Under the pieces are notes generated by a model. The model was not told the origin of the DNA. It searched no databases and saw only the letters and a program-made list of their open reading frames with translations. Below are positions 24,239 through 35,820 of a DNA stretch of 64,000 bases, piece after piece. The position numbers and the translations under genes were made by a program. The stretch is from NCBI RefSeq assembly GCF_012489685.1, contig NC_080042.1:55356066-55420065 (forward strand). Reading direction: 5' to 3'. Position 1 is the stretch's first letter. Each line of letters starts with the position of its first letter. The DNA is from Lotus japonicus. Lineage: Eukaryota; Streptophyta; Magnoliopsida; Fabales; Fabaceae.

Positions 24239-24337
24239 CTGAGAAACGTTATGTGAATTTAACCCTAACACAATCGCAAGAAAGAGAAACCACGTCCGAG
24301 CAGTAGCCTTCTCCACCGCCACCTCCATGGATTCCAT
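24239..24337 (-). CDS. Captured first exon with signal-like N-terminus
   Basis: From ATG at 24337 to a GTGAGAAC donor at 24238, 33 codons: MESMEVAVEKATARTWFLFL, then AIVLGLNSHNVSQ. The hydrophobic stretch after residue 15 looks like a signal anchor or secretory signal. It could be the first exon of the carboxypeptidase-like gene further left, but the intervening exons do not connect convincingly. On the opposite strand the same region carries a Ser-rich frame caused by an AGCAGT repeat (24416-24440); that is a shadow. Confidence 0.4.
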
Positions 24338-24589
24338 CACTCTTGATTCCTTTGAGAGTTGCGATTTAGTGAAGGAAAACGACGCAGGGAAGGTGGTTTC
24401 GTTGGGGAAAGAGGAAGCAGTAGCAGTAGCAGTAGCAGTGATGGCTCGGCTGAGGAGGAAGGAATTGTGTCGCGAGTGTGGGGATTGAAGGAGATTGTGT
24501 CGATTTGGGTTTTAGAATACGTTTTAGAAATCAAACAACACATGTCACGTTTCATAAGAGCAAAAGCCAAACAATATTGCAGATGAAAT

Positions 24590-24733
24590 CAACGGCTTCG
24601 ATTCAATCTATTAGAAATAAGTAACATTTTTACACAAATGTCCATGCTCAATTTGAGAGTTGTGTGCAATAAATTATTAAATGATATAGTTGCCCTTAAG
24701 GCTGCAGAAACTTTGCTTTTATATATAGTATAT

Positions 24734-24767
<34 letters not shown>

Positions 24768-24790
24768 CAATAATATAGAGTTATTGCCAG
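24590..24790 (-). mobile_element. Helitron 5' end, GATA run and decayed next 3' end
   Basis: GCCCTTAAGGCTGCAGAAACTTTG followed by TTATATATAGTATATATAGA parallels the minus-strand 5' end near 62997 (GCCCTCAAAGCTATAGAAACTC then TTATATAAGA). A (GATA)8 microsatellite (about 24737-24767) has grown at the tip and hides the exact TC. The next bases, CCAGTACGTTGCACGACA (24787-24804), look like a decayed minus-strand 3' hairpin of the following Helitron interval. Confidence 0.5.
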
Positions 24791-25392
24791 TACGTTGCAC
24801 GACAGAATTTACCACTGTGTTTATTTTTTAAGTCAAAACATTGCTTATATGCAAATCTAAATTTTTGACAGAAATCTCAATCATAATCAAATAAGGATGA
24901 TGACATTAAAAAAATCTTAGATTTACACAATTGAAACTAATGTCTAAAGTCTAACTCGATAAGTCAATCTTAAAGAGACAAAATTAAATCAAAATTAACA
25001 TGTCCAATATCTCAACTCGGTTCCGTGGGCAATAGAACAATGCAAATATAATTAATTTAGTAGTACCTACAAATAAAATCCAATGTATTGCTAAAGAAAA
25101 AAATATTTAAAAAAAGTATTAAGAACTAATTACTATTATCCAAAAATTGTTTAAAAAAATAATGTTAAATATATTTAAATTATATGAACATTTATTTTTA
25201 TATAAACTTTAACATGAAATTATTTACACTTCCATGTAACAGGTTCCTCTCCATGGGAGTTTTTTATACTTTAATTTGAACTAAAATAAAAGAAGACTAA
25301 ATTGTTATATAGTATATTTTTAACATGAAATTATACTGCAAAGTTGAAGAAATTTATCAAAGTTTTTCTATTAATTTTTGTAAAGATTTATA

Positions 25393-25892
25393 TGATAGAA
25401 AACTGGTTGTGATAATCCTGGATAAAGTCAAGAATCGTGAGCGTCCACTTTCCGAACAAATTATTTCGACCCTATAATTGTCTGGGTTCACGAAATCTTT
25501 GTTGGGATAATACTTGACAATCAATCTGTTTCTTGGCACAAGAGAACAGATAAAGAAAGTAGAGATGTTATGTTTTTCGAATTTCTGTGTCTGTATTCTG
25601 TTTCTGTTTTTCTGTTGTCCATTCCTTAGGCTGCAAGTAACCTTATATAAGAGGTTGTGTTTGCACGAATGATCACAACTGTTCGAAAATAATTCACAAT
25701 TTTTCAAACAACCCCAGCCAGGGGCTCCGCCCCTTGGACCCCGGTTCGTATTCGTGGTCAATTATGCGTTGGCTCACCGAGCGTGCACTCCGCACTAACC
25801 TGACTCGATTCCGAGCCTAACGCGTAATTGCATCAGCCTATAGTAGATCACATTACTACTAAAATACATTGATGATTCTAAAATCACCAACA
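25393..25892 (-). repeat. Copia 3' LTR (left)
   Basis: 500 bases, TGATAGAAAACTGG to CACCAACA. Contains a TATATAAG-type box on the minus strand near 25643-25651. Followed inward by the polypurine tract. Confidence 0.92.
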
Positions 25893-26457
25893 AATCCCCC
25901 CCCTCATTTTAGTGTAATCCTTGATCTACTCAGTTTATATAAGAAAATATATACAAATTTATAACACACAGATATAACGATCAAACAAATGCATAAATGA
26001 AAATAACTTGCGATTGAATTTCCACTTTAGTACAAATACACATTCCAAATACTCGAGAATCGGGGTGTCTTTAAAGATTGAACCCGTCAACCCATTTGAA
26101 TATCTAAAGATATTGTACACATATGTTTCTACAACACTCTACTATTCATACTTGACACTTTACAAGCCATGTGTCCTTATCCATTAATAAGCATATAGGA
26201 AGCCAAGTCCAAGCTTCTTGAAGCGGCAAAACTTCATGCTTACATAGGTGATCCTTTTAATCTTGCACCTGCATTTACAATTTTCCAAAAGAACCATTAA
26301 GAAGATATACTTCAACCTAGCCATCACTTGCAGGTCTGAGCACATACCTTGGGAAGATAAACACAAGTGCTCCAATCTCTAACTATGATCTCTCCACATT
26401 GAATTCAGCTACTAACGTTGTATTAGAAGGGAAATGGGTATAACATAGGTAGTAGAT

Positions 26458-27849
26458 TTAAATGGACTTTAATCTCATTCCAATTACCGACTTCTTCACT
26501 AAGTCTCTAGCTAACCCCTTCGTCAAGTGGTCAGCTAAGTTTTGTTGCGACCGAACAAACTCAATGGATATCACTCCATTCATGATTAATTCCCTAATCA
26601 TACTATGTCTAACACCCAAGTGTCTAGACTTTCCATTGTACATTTGACTATAAGCCTTGGCCAATGTGGCAGCACTATCACAAAGGATAGAAATTGGTGA
26701 TATCGGTTTAGGCCATAATGGAATCTCATATACCAAGTTTCTTAGCCATTTCGCTTCTTTACCAGCAGCAGCTAATGCTACAAACTCAGATTCCATTGTA
26801 GAACTAGTTATACATGTTTGCTTCTTGGAAGCCCACGAGATGGCACCTCCCCCAAGCAAGAACACCCAACCGCTTGTAGAGGATGAGTCTTCAACATTAT
26901 TTATCCAACTAGCATCCGAATAACCCTCTAATGCCGAAGGAAATCCCACATATGACAATCCATAATTCATAGTACCCTTCAAGTACTTGAATACCCTAGT
27001 TATCGCATGCCAATGATGTCTACTAGGATTACTAGTAAATCTGCTCAACTTTCCAACCGCAAAAGCAATATCCGGTCTAGTACTAATCATAGCATACATC
27101 AAAGAGCCTATAGCTCTTGAATATTCGAGCTGATCTACAGATTTACCTGTATTTGGCATAAGCTTCTCTCCCGGATCCATGGGAGTACTTACTGGAGAAC
27201 AACCTTCATAATTAAACTTCTTGAGTATTTTCTCAATGTAATGAGATTGCGTAATTACAATCCCCTTATTCTCATGTTTAATCTTAATACCAAGAATAAC
27301 GTCTGCTTCTCCCATATCCTTCATGGAGAACTTTGATGACAAGAAATTCTTTGTTTTATCAACTTGATTTTGGTCCGTGCCAAAGATCAACATGTCATCC
27401 ACATATAGACAAATAATAACTCCTTTACCGGATGTATCAAATTTGCTATATACACATTTGTCAGCTTGGTTTAGAATAAAACCACTAGACAAAAAAACCT
27501 CATCAATTTTTTGATGCCATTGCTTCAGAGCTTGTTTCAGCCCATACAACGACTTAACTAGCTTACACACCTTATGCTCATTACCAGGCATTACAAATCC
27601 TTCAGGTTGCTTCATATACACTTCTTCTTCCAAATCACCATTCAGGAATGCTGTTTTGACATCCATTTGATGGATCACTAGATTGTGAATAGCCGCTAAA
27701 GCAATCAACAATCTAATAGTAGTGATACGAGCAACTGGAGCATATGTATCGAAGTAATCAATCCCTTCCTTCTGTCTAAAGCCTTGGATTACCAATCTAG
27801 CTTTAAACTTGTCAATTGTACCATCGACTTTCATCTTCTTTTTGAAAAT
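26458..27849 (-). pseudogene. Copia reverse transcriptase and RNase H
   Basis: An open frame of 458 residues from 27834. Reverse transcriptase motifs: [39 protein letters not shown] and the catalytic YVDD box ([11 protein letters not shown]). RNase H follows: [18 protein letters not shown] and HLTKGLAR near the C-terminus. This third is intact, but it lacks its own start in the polyprotein because of the upstream TGA. Confidence 0.92.
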
Positions 27850-29310
27850 TCATTTGCAACCCAATGGTTTACAACCTGGTGGTAAATCAGATAATACCCA
27901 AGTATTATTTTCCATGATAGAACTCATCTCTTCATCAATTGCTTCTTTCCAAAAAGCAGAATCTCGAGATTTCACAGCTTCATCATACGTTCTTGGATCC
28001 TCCTCTATACTATAGCAATAATAGTATTGATTATCAATCTGATCCTTTGATCCCTCAACTAAATATAATTGAAAATCAGAACCATAAGATTTAGGTTTTC
28101 TAGCTCTTTTGCTTTTCCGAGGTTCGAGTGTCTCACTTGGTACATCAGTTGAATGATCATCCTTTATAGGTTCATCCGACTTAGATATAAGGTCCTTTGG
28201 TCTAGGTATAGAAGAGAAACAATTCTCATCAAATATGACATCTCTTGATTCTATAATTGTGTTAATAGAAGCCGAGTCATTAGGTTCTATAACATAGAAC
28301 CTATAGGCTTTGGAATGTTCAGCATATCCAACGAAGATGCAAGCTACACCCTTTTCACCCAAAGTTCTCCTTTTAGGATCCGGGAGTCTAACCACGGCCC
28401 TACAACCCCAAACACGTAGAAATGTTAAGTTGGGTCGTTTCTTATACCAAAGTTCATATGGGGTAGTCTTGTTCCTTTTATTAGGAACCCTATTTAACAA
28501 ATAGCAAGCCGTTAACATGGCTTCTCCCCAAAACCCTTCACTCAAACCAGAATAGGATAACATGGCGTTCACCATTTCTTTAAGAACTCTATTCTTCCTT
28601 TCAGCCACACCATTTTGTTGAGGTGTATAAGGTGTCGTAGTCTCATGAATGATTCCTACGGATTGGAAGAATTCAGGATCATAATATTCACCACCTCTAT
28701 CCGTACGTAATGTTTTAATCATCACATTCTGTTACAATTCAACTTCAGTTTTATAAACTCTAAATTTATCTAAGGCTTCATCTTTAGAATGCAGCAAATA
28801 AACATAACAGAATCTAGATGCATCATCTATGAAAGTGCCAAGATACTTTTTATGTCCTAATGATGGAGTAGCATGCAAATCACATAAATCACTATGTATC
28901 AATTCAAGTATGACAGATTTCCTTGTTATGCTTTTAAAAGGTTGCCTAGTAATCTTTGTTAACATGCAAGTTTTACACTTTTCTACATTTCCATCAAAAA
29001 CAGGAATTAAATCATCTTTAGACATTTCAAGCATTCTTTTATAATGTACATGTCCTAGACGAGCATGCCATAAAGATGATTTAATAACATTCGAATTGGA
29101 CATAAATACAAAACCAGAATCATTAGGAACTCCATTCAAATTCATCATGAACATACCATTATTATAATATCCAAATCCTACAAACACACCAGACTTCGAT
29201 AAAACATATTTATCGGATTCATACACTTGCTTGTATCCAAGCTTATTCAATACAGGACCAGAAACTAAGTTCTTACGTAGTTTAGGAACATACAAAACAT
29301 TAAACAAAGT
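27850..29310 (-). pseudogene. Copia integrase region
   Basis: Picks up in the shifted frame at LFNVLYVPKLRKNLVSG. The gag-pre-integrase segment and the HHCC zinc site follow (HARLGHVHYKRM ... KCKTCMLTK), then the integrase core with LIHSDLCD and FIDDASRF, and after an in-frame TAA (28732-28734) TLRTDRGGEY and YTPQQNGVAERKNR. The TAA removes part of the core from any full-length product. The region ends at a TGA where the conserved GCKW Trp is expected, before the reverse transcriptase. Confidence 0.88.
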
Positions 29311-30452
29311 AATAGTTTTTCAGAACTGAATTCTAACACCACGCTTCCTTTGCCTTCAACAGGATCAAAGTGATGATCTCCCATGTAGAGGACAGATCCA
29401 TCTTCCACTTGAACAAAAGTCTTGAACCAGAAACGATCCTTGCAAACATGTGTTGTGGCGCCAGAATCAATCCACCACGCAATAGCATCATCCTGCACAT
29501 AAAATGCTTCAGAAATTAATGAAACTGAATGTTTAATCAAAATATTCAAGTTATGAATTGATTTCTGACCTTGTTCTTGGGATTGGTCCTTAGACCCCTT
29601 TCCCGAACCACTTGCATTCGCGTTATCATGCTTCTTTCCAGAACGGCAATCCCTCTTGAAGTGGCCTGTCTTACCACACTTCCACCATTCTAGTTTCGGT
29701 TTCTTGTTAGAACCGAAACTTCCTTTGTTGTTCTTGAAAGCACGCTTCTTTCCTTTGTTTTTGTTGTTATTGTTCTTACTACCCTCCTCGATCATATTAA
29801 CCGAGGGACCAACAACTTCTTTTCCTTTTCCCTTGTTACTCTCCTGCGCTCTTAGAGATTCTTCTATGCGCAAGTGACTTCCAAGTTGGACCAAAGACAG
29901 GTCGTCTTTTCCATGCTTCAAATTGTGTTTGAAATCCTTCCATGAAGGGGGCAACTTGTCTATGATACTTGAGACAGATATTGTTTCATCCATCTTCAAT
30001 CCGTGCAGTGTGAATTGTCCAAGAATTCGTAGAAGTTCATTGTATTGTTCCATGACAGACCTTGATTCAACCATTTTGTAATTGTTGAAATCAGTCACCA
30101 AGAACTTCTTACTGGATGAGTCCTCTGCTATGTACTTGGCTTCAAGACAATCCCACAATTCCTTTGCAGATTCCACATTTTGATAAATATCGAATAAAGG
30201 ATCAGACATACCGTTAAGAATGTGTCCTCTGCATATGTAGTCGTCATTCTCCCACTTTGATCTACTTCTTATATTTTCAACAGCTTCTTCCTCCAGAAGT
30301 TCAGGAATCGGTGTAGACAGGACGTATACCACCTTCAATGTTGTCAACAAGAAATGCATCTTCCTCTGCCAACGCCTGAAGTCTTGTCCTTGAAACTTGT
30401 CCAATTTCCCGAACTTAGTAGTCATCTCCTTGACAACGCCTTCTCCAGCCAT
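29310..30452 (-). pseudogene. Copia gag and protease
   Basis: Starts at MAGEGVVKEM, shortly inside the right LTR. Residues ~15-260 are a copia-type gag (DKFQGQDFRRWQRKMHFLL ... WDCLEAKY). The zinc knuckle reads WWKCGKTGHFKRDC: the first Cys of CX2CX4HX4C has become Trp, a one-base change, so nucleic-acid binding is probably impaired. The aspartic protease signature is WWIDSGATTHVC. After FSSEK the frame is lost by a one-base deletion in an A run near 29321-29325 and the reading continues out of frame to a stop at 29265. Confidence 0.88.
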
Positions 30453-30478
30453 GATTATCAGGAAATAATTTGTTCGTT

Positions 30479-30978
30479 TGATAGAAAACTGGTTGTGATA
30501 ATCCTGGATAAAGTCAAGAATCGTGAGCGTCCACTTTCCGAACAAATTATTTCGACCCTATAATTGCCTGGGTTCACGAAATCTTTGTTGGGATAATACT
30601 TGACAATCAATCTGTTTCTTGGCACAAGAGAACAGATAAAGAAAGTAGAGATGTTATGTTTTTTGAATATCTGTGTCTGTATTCTGTTTCTGTTTTTCTG
30701 TTGTTCATTCCTTAGGCTGCAAGTAACCTTATATAAGAGGTTGTGTTTGCACGAATGATCACAACTGTTCGAAAATAAGTCACAATTTTTCAAACAACCC
30801 CAGCCAGGGGCTCCGCCCCTTGGACCCCAGTTCGTATTCGCGGTCAATTATGCGTTGGCTCACCGAGCGTGCACTCCGCACTAACCTGACTCGATTCCGA
30901 GCCTAACGCGTAATTGCATCAGCCTATAGTAGATCACATTACTACTAAAATACATTGATGATTCTAAAATCACCAACA
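30479..30978 (-). repeat. Copia 5' LTR (right)
   Basis: 500 bases, aligned without gaps to the left LTR. Substitutions seen include GTCTGGG/GCCTGGG, TTTTTCG/TTTTTTG, TGTCCATT/TGTTCATT, AATTCAC/AAGTCAC, CCCCGG/CCCCAG and CGTGG/CGCGG. Confidence 0.92.
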
Positions 30979-30983
30979 TTATA

Positions 30984-31181
30984 CTCTTTTTTATAAGCGT
31001 AAAGAATTATACTTATATTGTCCTCAAATGATAATAGAAATTAAATCAATTTAATTCTTATGATATGAAGAAAAAAATCAATACATTAACTTTATTAAAA
31101 GTAATTTTTCAATCACAATTGAAATTCCAAACCACTTTTTAGTAATGTAATTGAAAAATATACTCAGTGATTGCCTACACC
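30984..31181. other. Short spacer between copia and hAT-type element
   Basis: AT-rich host or Helitron interior, no coding sequence. Confidence 0.5.
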
Positions 31182-31864
31182 TAGGGGTGGAAATAGGTCA
31201 GGCGGCTCGTCAGGGGCCTATGGCTTAGCTCATTAGAGGCTCGGCTCGGCTCGACTCGTTTATTAACAAGACCAGGCTTAGGCTTTTTTAAAAGCTTGAT
31301 TAACTAAAAAGGTCAGGCCCAAACTATTAAAAAAGTCTATTTGGCCTAACAGGCCGGCCTATTTATATATTATTTGATTTTTTTTAAACTTATGTAAACT
31401 TTAGTATAAAAGAAAACCCTAAGTTCCTACCCTAACCTAGATTAGAAAGGTTCCAGACATATTCAGCATAGCACATCATCAGCCGCACAGGACGCAGGCT
31501 GCAGCCAGCCACCACTGCCGGTCTGCCGCTGCCAAGTCCACCTCTCCTCCAAACCGCAAGTCACCACTCACCACCACCGTTTTACAAGAATTGCAGGTGT
31601 CTATTTTTATTTAAAAAGAAAGTGCAATGATATATAAAAGGCTTATTAGCCCGCCAGCCTAATGACATTCTTTTGATATAATTGTCTGTTAAATAGGCTT
31701 TTAAGCAGGCTTGTAGGCCAGGCCATGCCTTAGAAAAGGCCAGACCAAGCCGTAAAATTTGGCCTATTGATAGGCCACAGGCCAGGCTTGGGCCACGAAA
31801 AGAGAATGCAGGCCAGGCCTAGGCCATACAAAGCTCGGCTCGGCCCGGCCTATTTCCACCCCTA
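31182..31864. mobile_element. Non-autonomous hAT element, 683 bp
   Basis: Perfect 16-base terminal inverted repeats, TAGGGGTGGAAATAGG and its complement (31849-31864), flanked by the perfect 8-base duplication CCTACACC (31174-31181, 31865-31872). Eight-base duplications with TAGGGGTGG-type ends are characteristic of hAT. The subterminal DNA is dense in AGGCC/GGCCT motifs, likely transposase-binding repeats. No transposase is encoded. Confidence 0.93.
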
Positions 31865-31927
31865 CCTACACCAGGAATTCAGATGGGCCACTGGTTCATT
31901 GTTTTCTATTTTCAAGAAACATTGCCT

Positions 31928-32131
31928 TTAAAGGTCTAGGATTATGGAAACTGAACACCCTTTAAAGAAGCCATTTCCATCTAAGTTTTCATATATGGAA
32001 CCATCACTTATAACCCAAGTCAGAATAATAAAAGACACAAAACTATGCAATAAAGAAAACCTTTTTGTATTTTGCAAAATAGATAAGCCAACATATAGAA
32101 TGTGAGGTAATTCTAATAACTTAGTAACCAA
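31928..32131 (-). other. Gene-derived segment shared with 36455-36535
   Basis: The bases GGAACCATCACTTATAAC...AAAACTATGCAA resemble 36468-36520 closely. On the minus strand they read WVISDGS here and RVIGDGS there, after a T-rich acceptor-like tract. Two Helitrons thus carry the same source gene piece. Confidence 0.45.
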
Positions 32132-32279
32132 AGGGAGAGATCTACTGCTAACTAAGGTATGTTAAATGCTAATAAGACACTACAAAAGAATATTCTCCAG
32201 CGTACGCATAACCTAGAAAGGAAAACCTTCAAAGCTATAGTAATTAATTAATAAAAATAGAAATCCAATGCTTACCACA

Positions 32280-33095
32280 TCATTTTCAGTTTGAGCAGGT
32301 TGTCCCTTAATTGCTGCCATAGCTGCAGGTAATTCTTCATCCTGCATCCCTAACAATGGGTACGTGTTGAACACCACCTCATCGTTTTCCTAAGACAAAA
32401 TGTTAATTAAAGGAGTAAAAGTAGAAAAATGGCTCAAAAGTCATGCCAAGAATCAAATATATGCTAGACATAAGTAGCATGTGGCATCCTTACCTTTGGC
32501 TGAAGGAGAGTGTGTACAATTATATTGTGTGAAGAATTGCTGCAAAAAGGAGTGATGGTGGCCACACCACACCACTGGAAGAAGACTCTTTCCAGCGAAG
32601 TAACGTGTAATGCAGGGCCTCACTTCCAATAGTTTATTGAAGACTTCCTTGGTTCCTCTACAATATCGATCAATTTTAGCTTTCAATGCTGCGATTGTTT
32701 GTCCTGATATCTCCAAAATTTTAATGGGAAGCCAACCAAATATATGTGCAAAATGAAAAGAAAAAGCGTGCCCTGCATTAAGAGAGTCCATGGCCAAATA
32801 TTGAAGACTGATTTCTGCGCCAGTTCTGCAGTAAAAAGATCATGGTTTTCAATTCAGATCTTAACTACAATGGCCATTTGGTGCCTGCAAAACTGAAAGA
32901 TATAGTTATAGTGATCGCACAAAATCCTCATGCTCCAGTAGTCATCAAATTGAGCTAATCATGTAGAGCAAAATTTCAGTTGATGGTAGAAGGTTGAGGT
33001 TGAGAGATTGAATTCAAAACCTACCTGATCAGAGAGAGAGAGATGCGATGCTTGACTTGATTTCCATGGCGCATGCGCCTCCGTTGGACCCTCAT
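32280..33095 (-). CDS. Captured multi-exon gene fragment, unrecognised
   Basis: Exon 1, 33025-33095: MRVQRRRMRHGNQVKHRISL, ending at a GTAGGT donor. Exon 2, 32494-32825: acceptor TGCAG, phase compatible with exon 1, an open frame of ~110 residues including LNAGHAFSFHFAHIFGWLPI, RYCRGTKEVFNKLLEVRPCI and FAGKSLLPVVWCGHHHSFL, ending at CAAAG|GTAAGG. Exon 3, about 32280-32390: acceptor CTTAG, ENDEVVFNTYPLLGMQDEEL and more, donor GTG|GTAAGC. Exons 1 and 2 join in frame; exon 2 to 3 does not with these sites, so an exon is missing or the gene is broken. I do not recognise the protein. It sits ~300 bases inside a Helitron 5' end on the same strand, as expected for a captured gene. Confidence 0.5.
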
Positions 33096-33186
33096 TGTGA
33101 GTAAGGAAGGACATATAGAGCTACAATTTTACGCAAACGGCTATACTTTGTGAGGAGATGAATTGGGAATTTTAAATATCAAATCA

Positions 33187-33381
33187 GAATTAATCTAGGA
33201 GTGACACGTCATCAAATTGGCATGAGAATTAATTTGTGAGTGACCCCTCATTAAATTAGACTGAGAATTAATCTGTGAGTGACACCTCATTAAATTGACC
33301 TGAGAATTAATATGGGAGTGACACCTCATCAAATTGGCCTGAGAATTAATATGGGAGTGACACCTCATCAAATTGGCCTGA
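33187..33381 (-). repeat. 39-bp subterminal minisatellite, five units
   Basis: Five 39-base units starting GAATTAATCTAGGAGTGACA, diverging slightly, end 25 bases before the Helitron 5' tip. Single relatives (GAATTAATCTGGGAGCGACACGTCAC) sit at the same place before the 5' tips at 38041 and 38643, so this is an expanded subterminal motif of one Helitron family. Confidence 0.85.
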
Positions 33382-33405
33382 TGGAAATTCTTCTTTTCTA
33401 ATATA
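33382..33405 (-). mobile_element. Helitron 5' end abutting the next Helitron
   Basis: On the minus strand the tip reads TATATTAGAAAAGAAGAA, equal to the tip at 38643 (TCTATATATATTAGAAAAGAAC) minus its first bases. It runs directly into the CTAG of the following element, so the second element appears to have inserted in the tip of the first. Confidence 0.55.
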
Positions 33406-34245
33406 CTAGTGCTTTTTTACCCGCGCGTTGCACGGGGAATATGTCTATTATATTTGATACATCGATTCATATTTTAAATTATAAATATTTAAGATGCTAA
33501 GAATGTAAGAATAATCATAATAAAGATGTAGATATTTAAAGAGCACAAATTTTGAAAAACACAGAAGTTAATAAACCAAAAACTTTAATTTTTGCATATG
33601 TGAGGTATAACTGAATTTTGTTTGTGAAGATGTATACTCGTGTTGCATAAAGGGTAATGCTTTTGTGTTTTAGATATATAACAATACATAAATATATAAT
33701 TATTTTTTAAATTATTAAAAATACACTTAAGTTATAGAAAATGATTTTTTTTAACTCGTACAAATTTTCATTTTCATGTAAAATGTTTCTCCCCGTCAGA
33801 TCTCGTAACTCTAATTTGTTAGCACTAATAAATTCAGGTCATAATTTTATAGTACATATGTATTAATATTTTGTATTCCTCTTACTTTTCTTATTATCAA
33901 ATTATTATAGTTATATACTTATATAAATATACACTCTTAAAATTTTGAAAATAATACTAAAGTTAATTATATTAAATTTATTCTATTAAAATAATATCAA
34001 TTAATTAGTTTAGAATATAATGATTGTATAAAAAAAGTATAGTGATATTTTTTATATAAAACAAAATCTCACGTAGATAGCATTATAGTACTTTAAAATT
34101 AAAACATACAATTGAAAATTATACACAAATACAAACAACAACCGCTTTTAGGTTTCAGAGCATACTTAAATGCAAATCATCTTACTCAATGGATTCTCAT
34201 TTATCAGAGAAACAAAATCTTATAAATTTCATAAATCAATATAGA
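33406..34245 (-). mobile_element. Small Helitron, minus strand
   Basis: 3' end: CTAG (33406-33409), correct flanking T, hairpin CCCGCGC-GTT-GCACGGG with one mismatch (33421-33437). A possible 5' TC is at 34244-34245 (minus TCTATATTGATTTATG), giving 840 bases. The body is AT-rich and non-coding. Confidence 0.5.
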
Positions 34246-34857
34246 AGGGGAAATTCTAGTGTTTTTTTACCCGCGCGTTGCACGGGGAATATGTCTATCA
34301 TATTTGATACATCAATCAATTATTTGATTATTTAAAATATATTAAACAACATATGAAATAGAAGGGTCTCAAATGCTAAGCAAAGTGGACCAAAAGACTT
34401 GTCATCTAAGCCTAATTGAGATCAAGATGAAATCGTTTCACATTCTTCATGAGCATGAAAACAATGACACAAATAATAGATATAAGGAATCACCAATAAA
34501 GCAAACGATAAACACATATTATGGAAAAAAAAGGATGTGATAGTAACACTAATCAGGATTGTAAAAGATAAATCATAAAGTATGACATCATTTTGTGTTT
34601 ATACCAAGTCATCCAAGTTTGAGTCAATATTGCAAGGTACCTACAAAATTTATGAAATATATAGGAATTTTTTTTTTGGTTTGTTTGCTCTGTCCTGTTT
34701 TCTTTCCGGCACTTTCTAGGTTTTCCTATCTTTCTGTCTTTGGGTTTCTTCTGTTTGGTTTTTGTCTGGCTCAATCTTTGGGTGTACTTTCGGGTTTTTT
34801 CCGCCGGTGTTGGTTGGTTTGTATTTCCTGCTTAAAAGTTTGCTCTCAAGCCTTTTG

Positions 34858-34859
<2 letters not shown>

Positions 34860-34888
<29 letters not shown>
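34860..34888. repeat. (AT)n microsatellite
   Basis: About 13 AT units. The plus frame across 34595-34858 just before it is Phe/Leu/Cys-rich and is chance. Confidence 0.8.
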
Positions 34889-35589
34889 CTTTCAAAAAAA
34901 AAGTTTGACTTTTTTATTAGTAGTTTGTCAACACTACTTTAGTTGCATATAATAATAAAATGTGTAAGAAATATATATTGATTCGTCTACTTGAAATTTG
35001 TCTTCTAAAGGAGAAGAGCCGAAATATATAGGGAGTTTATGATCTTTTATAGTATATCAAGTAACAATTTTGTGTCTAAGGGTGATGACTGTCCTATTAC
35101 CACAACGTGATTCCACCCTTAGTACATTCATTAAAAAATTATTCTTTTTTTGAAAATGGAAGAAATAGCACGTGATTCTTTTTCTAAAAATTCAACGTGT
35201 CAATACATTAGATAACAACTGTGATTCTGTTACATATTTAATTAAAAAAAAAGTGATTATTAAACAATAGATGAAATAGAAGAGTCTGAAATGCTAAGGA
35301 AAGTGGACAAAAAAGAATCACCAATAAAGTAGATGATAAATACATATTAATCATGAAAAAAAGAGAACGTGATGGCAAGGGATGAGAGATAAAGGGGGCA
35401 GATTTTGTGGGTCCAATGTATTTTTTCAATCTTCTCATTTTGAGTAGACATAGAACAAAGTTTGATCAATTTTTTTAGCTTTCCAATTGTAATCTTATTA
35501 ATTTTTTTGGTTATTGGGAGGGAGTAATCTTATTAATTTATTAAGTCTATCATTGTTTTTATATTTTGATATTTTTATTTTTATTTAAA

Positions 35590-35820
35590 TGTCGATTCAT
35601 GGCAAACTAATTCCCTCTCTTATTCTCTATTTAACCCAACGATGGGAGAGAATCTACGTCATTCTTTCTCTACTATCACAGCTCTCATACAAACAACTTA
35701 TATAATTTACTCTATACCACACGTATTTCTCTATACTCATCACATTTTGTTATATTTTTTTATTAATGTCTTTCTCTCTTCTCTTTCACTACCATATCAA
35801 ACAAAGCATTAGAGAACCTA
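35590..35820. repeat. MITE-like remnant, CTCTCT/CAAACAA type
   Basis: Pyrimidine-rich CTCTCTTCTCTTTCACTACC followed by ATATCAAACAAAGCATTAGAG, the same end type seen in the elements at 54.3-55.1 kb. The opposite end is not clear. Confidence 0.35.

Larger units (their letters stand above)
25393..30978 (-). mobile_element. Ty1/copia retrotransposon, nearly complete, inactive
   Basis: 5586 bases with 500-base LTRs at both ends, TG...CA termini and a perfect 5-base duplication TTATA (25388-25392, 30979-30983). By eye the LTRs differ at about seven positions, so it is recent. Next to the left LTR is a polypurine tract on the minus strand (25895-25905), which fixes the orientation. Gag, protease, integrase, reverse transcriptase and RNase H appear in copia order. 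At least three lesions break the frame: a one-base deletion near 29321, a TAA at 28732-28734 and a Trp-to-TGA change at about 27850. I could not see a standard TGGTATCAGAGC primer site beside the right LTR. Confidence 0.93.

Noticed and set aside
24359..24586. Ser-rich plus frame with an (AGCAGT)n repeat
   Set aside because: Opposite to the better supported minus exon; the Ser run is a microsatellite.
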